This document shows, piece after piece, positions 1 through 13,011 of a DNA stretch of 64,000 nucleotides; position 1 is the first letter of the stretch, and each line of letters opens with the position of its first letter. The position numbers were made by a program, and so were the translations under genes. This DNA is from Raphanus sativus (lineage: Eukaryota > Streptophyta > Magnoliopsida > Brassicales > Brassicaceae): contig NC_079512.1 in assembly GCF_000801105.2 (NCBI RefSeq), forward strand, positions 33,683,848 to 33,747,847. Reading direction: 5' to 3'. The notes beneath the pieces are model-generated. The model searched no databases and was not told the origin of the DNA. It worked only from the letters and a program-made list of their open reading frames with translations.

Positions 1-1170
1 TTATTGTTATTATATCAGTATTAAATTTCTGTTTAAATATTTATATTGGATCAGTAAGGAATCATTTTTATTTAAAATATAATAATTTCCTTTGTGTGTT
101 TTAGTTATTTTTCCATTTATTAGATCAGATTATTTTTGTTTTCCCACTACTTTTTCTGAAATTGTTTTTTATTATGTGTCAATTTGTGTTTGTGGTATTC
201 AATCATTTTCTTGTGGAAAAATAACTTGATGAAACAAAAAAAGCAATATCATAAATAGACTTTCCTCCTTTTTGTTTTCTTTACAAAAGTTTTCTATTTA
301 CTATTGGAATTTTTATATTAAGGAACTATATTATGTATATTCACTCAATTATTATGTTTTGACATTATTTTTAGAACTATGTTGAATAATTTTAAATTAA
401 CCTTTTGTTCTCAAAATAAAATTCAAATTTGATATTAAGTTACAGTTATAGTGCTCTCACTTAAATATAATTATTGTTGTATATATAATAAGGTCGAATT
501 AATGGTTTTCTAATACATCTAGTCTAAAATCAATTTTGAAACCTTCTGGTGTTAAATCAGATGCTAACTGTAAAAGCTGATTTGAGCATTGTTTTCTAGC
601 TAATAGAATATTTTTTTATAAAAATTTAAGAAGACACTTCTTCTAACTTTAGCAATCTCTTGCTTAATTTGCTACTAATTCTGTTTTATAATTCCCATTT
701 TGTAACTTGAGTGAGGAGAAAAACTTATATTGTTATCTTAGGCTGGACTTTTTGTTTAATTTTATATTTTTCTTTACGCCCGTGTTTTTGTTTAATTTTT
801 GGTTTTCTTTATATATCTTGTATGTACACTGTAGCATATAAATATTAGATAATAAAGGCAAAACTCTCGAGAATAAAAAGTAAATAACATGAAAATTTAG
901 AAGCATCCTTAAAGTTTACTATAATTTTATAGCACTTCAGTGTTGATATCTTCCGTCTAGAAAAACACTTAAAGAGGAACAATAAAAAAATGATAAACAG
1001 TGAATGTGATACTGCAATGTTTTACGGTATGAAGGCGTTTTTACACTGCAACTGTCTGAATCTCTGATCCTTGAGGTTGTGAATTAAGGGAATTGATTTC
1101 ACCTTGGTATAAAAAGACCTTTCTTTTATTTTTCCACATCCGCTTTCTATCGTTGCCCTCCTTTTTATGA
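1..1170. other. AT-rich intergenic DNA, nothing recognised
   Basis: Very AT-rich sequence without a convincing exon, RNA gene or transposon end. It may contain the missing 3' end of the Helitron described next, but no hairpin followed by a CTAG-type terminus is visible. Confidence 0.4.
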
Positions 1171-3262
1171 CTAATAAAACCTTTGGAAGAGGAAAACACA
1201 CAGAGGAAGTTGTGTGTTCTTCAAGAGATGATTCGAGAAGAGAACAACTAAGCTTTCCTCACAACAATGGGACCTTTGGCTGACGCTTAACAGAGGATGT
1301 GCTGTTGATGCCATCAACTTGATGGTGATATCATCTGATCTCTGAATTGCTTCACTGCCGGATATATTACCATCTCGATAACCTTTTATTGACGTTGTCG
1401 CTGGGTCCGACAAAACTCGGAGAGGAGAAATGGATCACTGACCAGTTATAAACGTGCACCGTGAACCCTTCCGGCAGCAAGTATCTCATGAGAGGAAATA
1501 GCCAACTCTCGCTGCAAATATATAGCAGTAAAACGTCAAGTGCCCATTTTTTTTTTGTTTCAATAAAAGAAAAATCTAAGGGTAAGTATTTAACTTACTT
1601 CTAACTTCTCCCTATTGACTATCCGCTCTTACATAAGGCTGAACCTTTCAAATTCAAACTGAGAGAGATATAGCAAAATTCCCAAGTTAAAAATAATTTG
1701 CTTAATGCAGCAATGGTAAAAATATTTTTCCTTCGCTAAGGACTCCTACCCTATGATGATTGAGACTTTCCAGTTGCTCTTCCCTCTGCTCTGCCCCATG
1801 TTTCTGAAATTTAGCCTGCCAACAGACAAACATCTATAAGCAAACGAACTTCAATTGTGGTTCTACAGCAACCGGTTTTGAAGTTAGCAAGGAGAAGAAA
1901 GGAGTTAACCATTCTACTCTTCAAAAGTTTATTTGTTTGATATGATTGTGAGTAAGAAAATGATGATTTGACGGATGGAAACTCACCTATATATAGCTGC
2001 AGATGCACGGACTTAAAGGAAAGGAGGATGTACTGAAACTGAAATCGTCAAAGATCGCAAAACCTGTGTATATCATATTTTTTTCTTTATTTAAGCAAGA
2101 GTTTGAAATTTATAAATGTGGAGGCCGAAAAACTTTTAAAAACAATGAACATGAGATATAAATCGCAAAACCTGCGTATACAACAGTTCAAAGTTTATGA
2201 ATGTCAGGGTGGAACTTAAAAAAACTTGAGATTTAAGACCGGGAAAAATAAAACTTCAAATAAAAAATAGAGATTTAAGATCAGAAAACCTTGGCATCAA
2301 GGAGAAGTATATCCAGCCTATCAACTCCCCCACCGCGTTTGAGCTTTCCAGCTTCCCAAAATCTTAGAAGCCTCACTTCGACGATGGAAGAACAGTGGCC
2401 CCCTTTAAATCACGAAGAAGAACATATGGATTGGCCATATAAATGCAAATAAGTTTTAGGGAATATCACAAAATGAGATATCTTCAAAGGTGGAAATCTT
2501 ACCTATTTATAAATTGAGAATCACGGCCTCTGACGGGATATTCACTGAATGAGAGCGTCGTTCTTGTTGGAGGTAGGAAATTCGTATAAGCGTTGAATCT
2601 GGACAAACCGAGACACGGCCCAAGACACGTTGAAACGAAACCAAGATTTCTCGATCGAGGGATCAATCATCAGATTCATCGCGATTTGTCTTGAATAGTT
2701 CTCCCGATAAGCTTTTGTTGAAAGATAAAACGGGATGGAAGATTCACAAAACGAATCAACATCTCGAAACTCTATAGCTATATCAGAATTTCTATGAAGA
2801 GATCACAATACTGAAGCAAAGTATTATGATGATTGAGGGTGAGAGGTGATGTTTGGTGAATTTTGGCAAAGCTTACCTCCTTTTTATAGGATAAGTTTTG
2901 TAACCATCTGGGAAGAGTGAAGGTGCTATTGAATGCAAGTTTATGGAGTGAATAAGAACGTAAACGATGGAGATTGAATGAAAGTGTAGACCGTTACACC
3001 TCTTCTGGTAAGAGGCGGTGGCCTGTACTTGGATCGACACGGCGATGGCGTCGTATGAAAGCAGACGGGAGAAACATATGTGGGTTTATACCTAAAACAT
3101 GAAGCCCAGATACAATAAAACCTAAATGAATTGTATTAATGTTTTAATGAAACACTACGTTTTCTTCCTGGACACGTGTTGCTACACCATGAGATGAATT
3201 TCCTATGTGGCATCCTAGGTGTCTCTCTAAGGAGAGATTTAACTGTACTTTATATAAATAGA
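1171..3262 (-). mobile_element. Decayed Helitron with RPA-like fragment
   Basis: On the minus strand the element starts at 3262 with TCTATTTATATAAAGTAC, the TC-plus-AT-rich start usual for Brassicaceae Helitrons, and the preceding minus-strand base is A as expected for insertion into an AT dinucleotide. Further in, the minus strand between about 2400 and 2290 reads conceptually as HCSSIVEVRLLRFWEAGKL, which resembles the first OB fold of the replication-protein-A-like (DUF223) proteins encoded by plant Helitrons. A related stretch ending TTIEVRLL lies near 1870. Reading frames are broken, so this is a relic. The 3' terminus was not found; the left limit is only the end of the last plausible coding remnant. 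Confidence 0.5.
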
Positions 3263-4099
3263 TTGTAATAAAGATACACATACGTTTGTTGGGTATGAGC
3301 AACGGATATCTTGTCTAACTTGTCACCATTCAAAACAAAGTTTCATCATCTCATATAAGACAATAAGCTCACCTACATGTTGTTCTCTGTTTTCATGGAA
3401 GGTGCATATATTGGTTATCAAAAATGTATATACTCATCCATCGGTTTGGGATCAGAGAGACTGAAATCTGGACATTAATTAGACCGAGAGTTTAAATATA
3501 ATTTCGAAATTATCGGACCACATAATGTGGTTTTTGAATGAAGAAAGAGGTCAAACGATTATAAAGGGTCGTGAGTCTTGTGACAAACCATATAAATAAA
3601 GAAAACGAGTTCTCTAACTGTTAAAGATCTTGGCCACGAGATGAAGAAAAGAAAGTACAAAATATTGATCTCTCTGCTTAGACTAAGGCTTTCCGAATGG
3701 TAACCACCAAATATCACCGCAGATTAATAGTATCAGTTTTTTTTTTTTTTAGTATCAGTTTTTTTTTATATATACATATGTATTTATATGTTTTTGTTAC
3801 TATTATAACTATATTGTAGTTGTTCTGCATATTACCACTTAGACTCTAAACACATAAATGTTTTACTTTTGTTATTTTATTTCTCTGAAAAAAATAAAAA
3901 TGTAGTATTGTCTTATTTGTCTTTACTCTTTAAATGTGAAAAAATCATCAGTAGAAACATACAAATATGTCTCCAGGATTAATAAAAGAGAGAAGCAACA
4001 TAGAACATATAGAATGATTGCTGCGTTCAAAATCACTTTACATGTAAAGACAAGTAATTTAAAAGAATAATATACGGTCTTAAAGAGAATTATAGTTGG
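3263..4099. other. Intergenic DNA, nothing recognised
   Basis: AT-rich spacer. The only structure seen is a short direct repeat, AGTATCAG followed by T-runs, at 3729 and 3751, which could be slippage or a tiny poly-A type insertion. Confidence 0.4.
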
Positions 4100-4115
4100 A
4101 AGTATAATACGTCTT

Positions 4116-4370
4116 TGACCGAATGATTGTGGTCGAGTGGTAAGGAAACGAGACTGAGACGCTAACACATTTTAGGTTCGATTCACTTGTTGTATAAAAT
4201 TAAATTATAATTATTTTGCTCATTTTACACGGATATAAACCTATGTTTTACGACTTATTTGAATATCCGAAGAGAAAATCTTTCCGTGAGCTATATTTCT
4301 TGTGGGCTGTACTTTCCTTTAGTAACTGGGTTTTTCCATGGGTATGAGATATCCCAGTTTAATAAAAAAT
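4116..4370 (+). mobile_element. tRNA-derived SINE with target-site duplication
   Basis: The head carries a pol III A-box-like motif (TGGTCGAGTGG, about 4139) and a B-box-like motif (GGTTCGATTC, about 4175). The body continues through a segment shared with a second copy near 25.1 kb and ends in an A-rich tail. It is flanked by 16-bp direct repeats, 4100-4115 and 4371-4386, differing at one base, as expected for retroposition. SINEs are non-coding and use LINE machinery in trans. Family name not assigned. Confidence 0.7.
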
Positions 4371-4386
4371 AAGTATAATATGTCTT

Positions 4387-5782
4387 AAATTATTTATCTT
4401 AGAAAAGCGTGAGTTGCACAAATTTGCCGAACGAGATTTATTTATCTATTAGTAACAGAATAGTATTATTTAAAAATAAAACTAGACTGGTTATAGATAA
4501 CTAGGCTTTGCAAAACCTAGTAACTTAGTGCACGTTTGCAAGTAAACACTTTGCAATAGCTAAAAGAGATCACAAAGTAAGCATCTTCCTAGGAAACATA
4601 TCAGCAACGGGAACTTATATAGACAACCATGGACCATTTCCAATATACAAGACATGGTTTTGGCTGTCGACCTTTCCTAACAAAAAATATTAATTTTGAC
4701 ATTTCGTTCATAGATATATATTTTATTATATTTATACTGACTGCATGGTGCTTGGGTTCATCGTAGGCTGTTTTAACTTTTAACCGTCTTTTGTTTCCAT
4801 AAAAAAAAATCAATTTTGTATTATTTTGTTTAATACGAACAAAATAAATATATGAGGTGGTAGACTGGTAGTTTCTGCTCTCATGATGAGACAGTATATA
4901 TCTTGCATATAGTCAAATGTATTCAGAATTTTCCTTTGTGTTTGGTCTAAGCCGAGATCAGTTTATTATCAAAGAATTCGCTTTTGGTAAGAAATGTTAG
5001 TCCTAGACGGCCAAAGTTTGATTGCAAGTCTTACCTGCTTCAGGGAAATGAGAATTCTCGTTTTACAGTGTTGCCGGTTCGTTTAGCTCCAAAAAGAGAC
5101 AATACGGCATGATGTTTAAAGGGATCACTAACTAATTTCATCAGATTTTCTTTACAAAAGTACAAATATTTTTTTTAGAACAGAGATTCATGTGGGTCAC
5201 TTACCATCCTCCTACAACGCTAGTTCTGTCACTGCTTCACCTTTTTCGTACACGTGACTTCAATATTTTTTTAGCGTATGTCTTTGATTTCTCTTCCAAA
5301 TCTTTCAAGTTTGTATCCGTATTTTGTCATGTTCGCTATCAAACAAAACGGTTAGAATGCAGATAATTTGCTTATAATTTTTTTAAAAAAAAATTGACGG
5401 TACAAATAAAAATTTACATTTTAAAACCTCAATTTTCATTTTGTAACCTCAATTTATTTAGTGAAATGATATTTACATTCTTAACAAAAAAAACAACCAA
5501 AGTTTATGGCCTCTCAATCTTCTTTTCAAAAGAAAATCCAAGACTTTGAATTCGATCTAATTGTTTACCCACTGAACCAAGATTTGTGTTTGAAATTTTA
5601 TTTTGCACGATGAGTTTATTAAACATTGGTCTTTGTTACATCTTTCTATGGCCGGTTAATTGAAAATGTTTGCTTGAACGAAAGCAACTAACCATTCAAA
5701 CTATTTTTTGGATAAATGCATAACCTAGAATGGATACATGCATAAGTTTTGCTGGGAATACTGACACGAAGTTTCTAAGGTA
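4387..5782. other. Intergenic DNA, possible SINE remnant
   Basis: No gene. On the minus strand around 5590-5530 there is an A-box-like GGTTCAGTGGGTAA and a B-box-like AGATCGAATTC, so an old tRNA-derived SINE may lie here, but no tail or duplication confirms it. Confidence 0.3.
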
Positions 5783-6453
5783 TCTATACTATTAAAGTAC
5801 AAGCATGTTTTGGATTTTTACTCTTTTTACTCCTACCGAAGAACATTTTCTTTGTATTCATTAAGGGTATTCTGGACATTCTGCGCCAATTTCTTCTTAA
5901 TTATTTTTTGATTTGTCATTAATCACCGGTTTCCTAATTTAATTTCGGCCTGCGATTATTTCTTTGTTTGATACTGCATCGATTATTTCCATGTTTGATA
6001 CTGTTATTAACCACCGGTTTTCTAATTCTAAAATTATTAATTTTGACAACAGTCATTATCATTTAGAACGATTTTGAAAAATATAAATATATTTTAAACA
6101 AATTTCCAACTTATGATCACCGAATTTGTCTTATCATTAGAAAAAATCACAATATTAAAAATACCGGGTTACAAACCGGTAATTCGTTCAACTGCAGGTC
6201 CGAGTCGGGTTTCAAAACACCGATAAAAACTATAGAACTGTTATATTGATTTATATTTTAAATATCTAATTCAAAATTAAAAACCTAAAAATACATGTAC
6301 AATATAGTTTTAACCGAACATAAACCCGGATATAAAACACATATATGAGACGGGTTATATAAATGCATATACAAGACGAATTATATAAATGTGATTATAT
6401 AAAATTTTCACCAAATATAACCCCGCGCTTTGAAAGCGCGGGTCAAAATCTAG
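5783..6453 (+). mobile_element. Non-autonomous Helitron, complete ends
   Basis: The 5' end is TCTATACTATTAAAG, preceded by A (5782). The 3' end has a near-perfect palindrome, stem CCCGCGCTTT with partner GAAAGCGCGGG (6422-6442), followed after a short spacer by the terminal CTAG (6450-6453), and the next base is T. These are the Helitron hallmarks: 5' TC, 3' hairpin plus CTRR, insertion between A and T without target duplication. The 671-bp body encodes nothing, so it would depend on a RepHel helicase supplied elsewhere. Confidence 0.85.
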
Positions 6454-6532
6454 TTTAGTAGGTTAAGGCGCAAGAAAGTGACAGTCATGCAAACATTCGT
6501 CATCGTAATTATAACGTAAGCAGTGTTAACCC

Positions 6533-7174
6533 TAGGCCTGGGCATTCGGGTCGTCGGGTCGGGTTCGGGCCGGGTCTTTTCGGATCCGGGTCTTTCGGGT
6601 CTAGGAGTTTAGGACCCGATAGGGTAATTTCAAATTTTCGGTTCCGGGTCGGTTTGGGTCGTACCGGGTCCGGATCGGGTCGGGTCTTATATAGTTGGAC
6701 CCATTCGGGTAACTAAAATTTATCGGTTCGGTTCTGGATCGGGTTCGGGTCGGGTTCGGTTCGGGTTCAACCTAAAAAATACCTAAAAATACAAAAAAAA
6801 ATCTCAAAATATTAATATATCCAAAAATATTTGACATTTTATTTAAAATTCGTGTTTTTATTATATTAAAATATGTATATATACTAAACTATGCGAGATA
6901 GAACAATAGTTGGTTGTCTCCTAGTGGCTGACCCCTTTGCTATGTAAACAAATAACCTGTCTTCGACTCCCCATTGATTCATTTTATTTAATTTATATTA
7001 TTAATTCGGGTACCCGCCGGATTTCGGGTTCGGGTCGGGTCGGGTCCAAGACCCGCGGGTCCTCTACAACAAGACCCGATAGGGTAATTTGATCGGGTCG
7101 GTTCTTACCCGGACCGGGTTTTTTCGGGTCGGTTTCGGTCGGGTCTTCGGGTCCGGGTAAAATGCCCAGACCTA
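6533..7174. mobile_element. hAT-like non-autonomous element 1
   Basis: The termini are inverted: TAGGCCTGGGCATT on the left, and the reverse complement of the right end reads TAGGTCTGGGCATT. A perfect 8-bp duplication, GTTAACCC, flanks it (6525-6532 and 7175-7182), the size typical of hAT transposons. Both subterminal regions are packed with degenerate CGGGT/CGGGTC repeats. The centre is AT-rich and holds tRNA-like A- and B-box motifs near 6912-6976. No transposase is encoded. Confidence 0.8.
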
Positions 7175-7182
7175 GTTAACCC

Positions 7183-9734
7183 GAAAATTGAGTGGAGGAG
7201 GCCCACACGCTATCGCTCTTTTTCTTTGTTTCGTTAACAATGACCCACTTTATCAAAGAAAAAAAAATGACCCACTTTATCAAGCAACTTTTTTTTGAAC
7301 TGGTATCAACTCTTTTCTAAATCAATTATTAAAAAGAAGTAAAACAACAAATCATCCTATCATTTCATTTCTGATAAAAGATAATTAAAAATAAAACATT
7401 TCCTCGAAAGAAAGCCAATATACTAAAAACTCGAATCACACTTCTAAATATATGTGGGTACCTTTTTAAAAAATGTAGAACTTATATATTCTCCTAATAT
7501 TTACAGATTTTTAAAGAAATGTTCAATTTAAAACTAACATTTCTAACTAAAAACATTAAATCAAAGACAAAAGAATACTTATAGATAACATTCAATTTTG
7601 TATATTGTTTAAATAAAAACACTTAGTTACAAAAAGAGTGTTTACGTATGAATCACATTCATAAGATGTATTCCGATTGAAATGTTTATGTTACGGATTA
7701 TAACGACATATCTTATATGTTTGGTTAAGTTAGTTATTTGATTCTAATTGTGATCAGTGGTGGATCTAAAATCATTTATAGTTGAGGACATGGTACTAAA
7801 AACAAATAAAAACATTAGTTTAAATTTCTTAAGAACAAATAAAAAAGAGTAGAGAGCACGTGTCCCATAACCGTAAGGCTACGTCCGCCCCTGCTTGTGA
7901 TAGTAAATAGGCTATTCATTAGTTAATCCAATTTCTCAAGAGGAATCAACCATGTTAATTAATAGCAGCTAATACGAGATCAGATCATCAACGTACTATC
8001 GACACTCGTCATATTTCTACACATTAATAGTTTGCGAATACAGAAGCACTCAAACTTGGAACATAGAGTAGAGAGTTTGAGTAGCCTTTTCAAGTTCAAT
8101 GTTCTTATCTTTACTTTCCAATATAAAAAGCGGTATCACAGATATATACGATAACCTGCTACCACTGAAGTAAGAAAATCGTTAATTTTGAGTTACTTTT
8201 ATAGTAGAGATTAAGGCTAAGTGGCACATGTTGGCTCACTAAAGTATTTTTTATCAGTGTTCACTAAAGTTTCTACAAAATAAATTAGATTCCGGTATAA
8301 AATTCGTCTAAATTAAATCACACTAGATGATATACTAGAATTATGTAAGGCTATGAGATTGACTTGATGAAAAATGATTAAAAAGTTACACAATAATGAA
8401 AATAATAGAGAATTTTATGGAGGATAAAATAGAGAGATACCAATTCTCTTAATTTTTACAACTATGGTTACAATAATTTATAAAATAAGTTTAATTTTCT
8501 AGGAAAACCAAACAAACTTAATTTACTAAAACTAAGATAAAAATAAATATCTATTCCTACTTCCGGTTATCATTTTTTTACTACAGTTTACTTGATATTC
8601 TTCACTTTAACAAATTAAAAACTTTCATAATTATTATTACTTTCTAAGTTTTTTTTTGAAAAACATATAAGACTATTTCCAATGTATTTTACTATTTTCA
8701 CTTTTAGAAGAACTCTTTAATAGAGATGACATATATTCTAATGTATTTCTCTGAAATAATAATTTCTAAATATAAGTGTAAAAGAGAAATGTTATTTCTT
8801 ATTCTATTAACCGAGAAAAAATAGAAATCTTTATTACAGAAAAGAATAAAGATGGTTAAAATAACAATGGTTTAGTAATGCTCTAAATGCCATTTTTGTT
8901 AACACAGTGCCATTTTATTTTTCATGTATAAATATATACCATAGTTTTGCATATTAATATATCATGTAACTGTTAATATAGTATATTTGATAATGACATA
9001 GGTGAATACTATCTCTTCTTTATCACCACACCAGATGTTCATCAAATGCACGCATATTCTATCATGAAAAACACACTGATATATCTTTTGGACTTATGAT
9101 TTATAATAATAAGAAAGCTGAATTGTAGTATATGTTCATGTTTTTTCTAAAAAGGGCTTAGTACATGTTCATGTTATTTTTCAAAATTAGTGTTATACTC
9201 CTTTTCCGTACGAAAGGTCTTCTAAATTTTCAAATTGGTTTTGGAGTCCTATTGAGTGTAATATGGGAATAGTGTATCCATTATGAAAAAATCAAACCTT
9301 AAGTATTCATTTTAGTTATGTGTTAGGTTTCGTATTTGGGAACTCAAATATAACCATATAAATTTGGGAATAGTATCCATTATTGAAAAAATACTGTTAC
9401 AACTATAGAAGTATATATATCGTATTTTAATGCAAAAGAAAACAGAGGAATGGATAAGCGTGTCGTGGAGAAGAAGGACCAAGCAAAGCAAAGAAAGTAA
9501 ATATATTCCGAGAAAATCCTTAAAGAAACATTTGTTTATTTAAAAACATTTAAATCTTATCCCGTCTCCTCGAAATCTTCAAACTGTTGTACGAAACCTT
9601 CGAAACAGCAAAACTTTTAAAACAGACACATTCATAGATCCGCTTCTTCACTAGACCTAAAAGACAAAACTGATCACCGGAGTTTAACGTACGAAAAACC
9701 TGTCGGAGTAAAAACTTTTCTCTCTATTGTCTTC
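7183..9734. other. Intergenic DNA upstream of the unknown gene
   Basis: AT-rich DNA without recognisable genes. The only mobile trace is a tiny A-tailed insertion at 7257-7265 flanked by 18-bp direct repeats (see findings). The last 150-200 bases should hold the leader and promoter of the next gene, but I could not place a TATA box with confidence. Confidence 0.4.
7239..7283 (+). repeat. 9-nt A-tailed insertion with 18-bp TSD
   Basis: The 18-mer AATGACCCACTTTATCAA occurs at 7239-7256 and again at 7266-7283, separated only by a purine run of nine bases (AG followed by A's). The arrangement looks like a target-site duplication around the tail of an almost completely truncated retroposon. Confidence 0.55.
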
Positions 9735-11706
9735 ATGTTTGGTGGAGGAAGAGGACCCATGGGCGGCGGCGGAGGGATGCTACGCGCCGCCGGACGTGCC
9801 ATGACGAGAACCGGTGTGACCAACGGTGGTATTCAAGATCCCTTCGCTTCGTCTCCGGCGTCTTCGTCGACGACTCCGGCTGGAAAAGCATCTGTTGGCC
9901 ATGGTGATCATAATAAACTCGGATCTTCTTCTTCTTCTGGGTCGATCAATCTGTCGCTTTCGGCGGCGTCAGGGTCGCTGTTGAATCTACCGGTGGCTGC
10001 AACCGGCGGATGGAGCGGCGGAGCTTTTTCGTTTATCAACTCCGGCGCTTACGAAGACTTTGAGTGGGTTTCGGAGGAAGGAACAGAGGAGGAGGAGGAC
10101 TCTGTTTTTGGCTATGTTCCTTCTGTTGATGAAGTCCATGATGCTGTCTCTGCTCTCCAGCAGTAATCATCTTTTTTTTTTCTTTCTTATTTGTGTTTTT
10201 GTGATTGGTTTGGGTGAGATTCTCTTTGAACTTCGAAACTTCTATCAATGATTAGAATTGACTATTAATCCTCATACATGTGAATGAGCTTTAACTGCTA
10301 GTTAGTTGTGTGGTCACGTCATTATAGTACGAAAAAGGTAATATAGAGAGAGAGAGAGAGACAAGTCTCGTGTCTTGGCTTTGATTGATTGTCTGAAAGT
10401 TAACTTTTCTTCTGAGTGTGATTGAATTGTCTTGATTTTATGAACTTAAGAAGATGGAAGTTCTAGTAACTAACTTTCGTTTTGTTTGCTTCTGGGATTA
10501 CTGCCCTCGTGTCATTTATAACCCCCACACAGTTGTTTGTACCTAACCTTGAAATTTTTTTCTCAAGTTGTTTGTTTCTTATGAATTTCTAGAACATGCT
10601 CTCTTGTTTAATTGGAACGTGAGTAAACTGTTGATTCTTGTTTCCTTTTAGGGTTTTCGATGGAAGCTCGTTTTCTCAGCTGGTTAGAGACAAATATGAG
10701 AGCTATCCTGAAAATGGTGGTGGTTACCAAAGCCCTATAGCGACAGGAATGGTTCATCAAGCTCCTTCGTTTGGCTCGGGTTCTGACTGGATGGAACCTT
10801 CTGTGCAGCTATGCCATTCAAGAGTCTTACAGCCTCATGCTTATGATCAGGTTTACAATGCTTTTGACCTTCTGCGAACCGAACCATCCGTCCAGGTGAT
10901 CCTTTTTTTTTTCATTTCTTGATTCACTAAGCTCAAAGTTCTATCTTGCTATGTTTAAGTATTCTTGAATCCTACAAAATATGCCAAAGAAGACTAGTTT
11001 TTCTTTGACTATTGTCGAAAGTAAACTTTTTTCTAAGTTTGGTTGTGGACAAACGCCAAAAAAAGGCAAAAACACGAATAAGACAAAAAGAGGTTATGTG
11101 AATGAATAATTTACAATCCACTAGAGATTTAATTGAAATGAATAATTGAGATTTAAGTCACTCTAGAATCAACTAGTTTAATGTTACACTGGTCTTTTCG
11201 TTGTATCATGAATTAAGGATTTTTTAACATTATGGTGCAGAGAATGGTAATATCATTGTCATCTGACAAAGCAGTGTGGGATGCAGTGATGAACAATGAG
11301 GTGGTGCGTGAGATTAAGGAGATGTACAACAATGGCATAAGTCAAGGTATAAGTAAAACGTTTTTTGATTAGTTTTAAGCCTGTTCTCACGACGCTCATC
11401 GGTCATTATGTATTCCTAATAACAGATGAGGAGAGTTCAGATGACACTCCCGGGGAGAATAACGCAGCAGTGGATTTCATAAAATGGGTATTTGACAACA
11501 CAATGGTTAAGGCCAATGAAGTGTTTAAGAAAATAACAAGGCTCGTGATAGAGCTCTTGAATAGTCACAATGATGACGGTGTTAACAAGAAGGGGAAAGA
11601 CGCCAAATTCAACAATTGGCTCGAAGAAAAGCTTAAGACTTCGGTCTTGCTCTCCATCGTGGTCATGCTGGTCGTTATGGTCTCCCGTGCCTGCAACAAG
11701 TCTTGA
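9735..11706 (+). CDS. Conserved plant protein of unknown function (AT4G25170-like)
   Basis: Four exons, 9735-10162, 10652-10895, 11241-11346 and 11426-11706, join in frame with GT-AG borders to a 352-residue protein. The N-terminus is rich in Gly, Ser and Ala (low complexity to about residue 85). An acidic segment follows (residues 110-130), then a conserved region with the motifs VPSVDEVHDAVSALQQ and FSQLVRDKYES, then a more helical half. A hydrophobic stretch, LLSIVVMLVVMVS, close to the C-terminus suggests a tail-anchored membrane protein, which is my inference. I recognise it as the conserved but uncharacterised AT4G25170-type family; no activity is known to me. A broken copy of the 3' half lies near 19.4-19.9 kb. 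Confidence 0.88.
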
Positions 11707-12066
11707 TCGTTTCAAAATTTGTCGACAATACATTTCAGTCTTTGTGTCTTGGACACTGTTTGTTTAAGCTTTTCTTTCAAGTCATGTTGTGGTTTGTTTT
11801 GGTGATCTCTGGTTTTGCATTCCATTTGTTGGCGTTGTAGACGATGTACTCAGTTGTGTTTTTCTATCATAAGTAACTCTGAATATCAGAGTTTGCTTTT
11901 ATACCACCAGAACGTTTGGATCTTCAAGAAGACAGTAAGTTGAACATGTTGAATCAGGACACGATAAGATCATAATGCAAAAGACGCAGTATACGTATGT
12001 AATGAATCGTGTTCCTAATCGACGTATTTACTTCTCTCTCATCAATACGTTGGATCTTTTGCATTT
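11707..12066. other. 3' UTR and short spacer
   Basis: This holds the probable 3' UTR of the preceding gene, part of which is conserved in the broken copy at 19.7 kb (the TCTTGGACAC region), followed directly by the palindromic element. Confidence 0.5.
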
Positions 12067-12076
12067 GATGTCATCG

Positions 12077-13011
12077 GGGAAAACGGCTTATTCATGCCCG
12101 AACTATGAGTTTTTGGGAAAAACATACCTATACTTTTCTTTTCTTTTGTGCGAATACATATCCGAAATATACAAAATTTGAGTTACATACTCGAACTTAT
12201 AAAGTCCACGTTAATTCGTACATCGACATTAACACTGTTTAATTGTAGTTAATGGTTCTGACTGTGATGATTATGTGGCTGAGGTCGTGTGAAAGAACAA
12301 AATATAATGGGTTAAATTTTAAATCTTATGGGCCGAATATGATAATTATTATGGGTAAAATTTTAAATTGTTCGGGCCATTGTTATACGGCATCGTTTTG
12401 AAAACTGATATTTATCTTCCTCTTGTGAAATCGACAGAAAGAGAAAAAATAGAGTTACACAATCAGGGAAGAAGAATATCTAGCTTAGCAAATCCAACTA
12501 CTTCACTTTTTAAGTCTAATATGTCTTTTTTTTACATCACTTAACATAATACCAGAAACCGACAACGAGCTTGAATTTGCTAAGCTAAATATTCTTTTTC
12601 CTTAATCGTGTAACCTTATTTTTTTCTCTGTCTCGTCGATTTCGTAAGAGGAAGATAAAAATCAGTTTTAAAAACGACGCCATTTTACAATGGCCCAAAC
12701 AATTTAATATTTTACCGATAATAATTATCATATTCGATCCATAAAATTTAAAATTTAGCCCTCTATATTATGTTCTTTTATACGTCATATTTGTATGTGC
12801 AGATGACTAATCAGCCATATAATCATCCTAGTCAGTGCTATTAACTACAATTAAACCGTGTTAATATCGATGTATGAATTAGCGTGGATTTTATAAATTC
12901 AGGTATGTAATTCAAAGTTTGTATAGTTCGGGCATGTATTCGCACAAGAAAAAAGTATAGATATGTTTTTCTTAAAAACTCATAGTTCGGGTATGAATAA
13001 GCTGTTTTCCC
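12077..13011. mobile_element. Palindromic MULE-like element
   Basis: Two long inverted arms, about 12077-12497 and 12571-13011, are imperfect reverse complements separated by a loop of roughly 70 bases. Outer ends read GGGAAAACGGCTTATTCATG on the left and GGGAAAACAGCTTATTCATA in reverse complement on the right. A 10-bp direct repeat, GATGTCATCG, flanks it (12067-12076 and 13012-13021). Long terminal inverted repeats with a 9-10 bp duplication fit a Mutator-like or foldback element, and no transposase frame is present. Transcribed from either side, it would fold into a hairpin of about 420 bp. The MULE assignment is inference; the palindrome and the duplication are direct observations. Confidence 0.75.

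Noticed and set aside
4116..4200. Functional tRNA gene
   Set aside because: A- and B-box-like motifs are present but no cloverleaf closes; the target duplication and A-rich tail point to a SINE.
12454..12600. MicroRNA precursor at the palindrome centre
   Set aside because: The stem is part of a transposon-length palindrome, not a discrete short hairpin; siRNA source is more likely.
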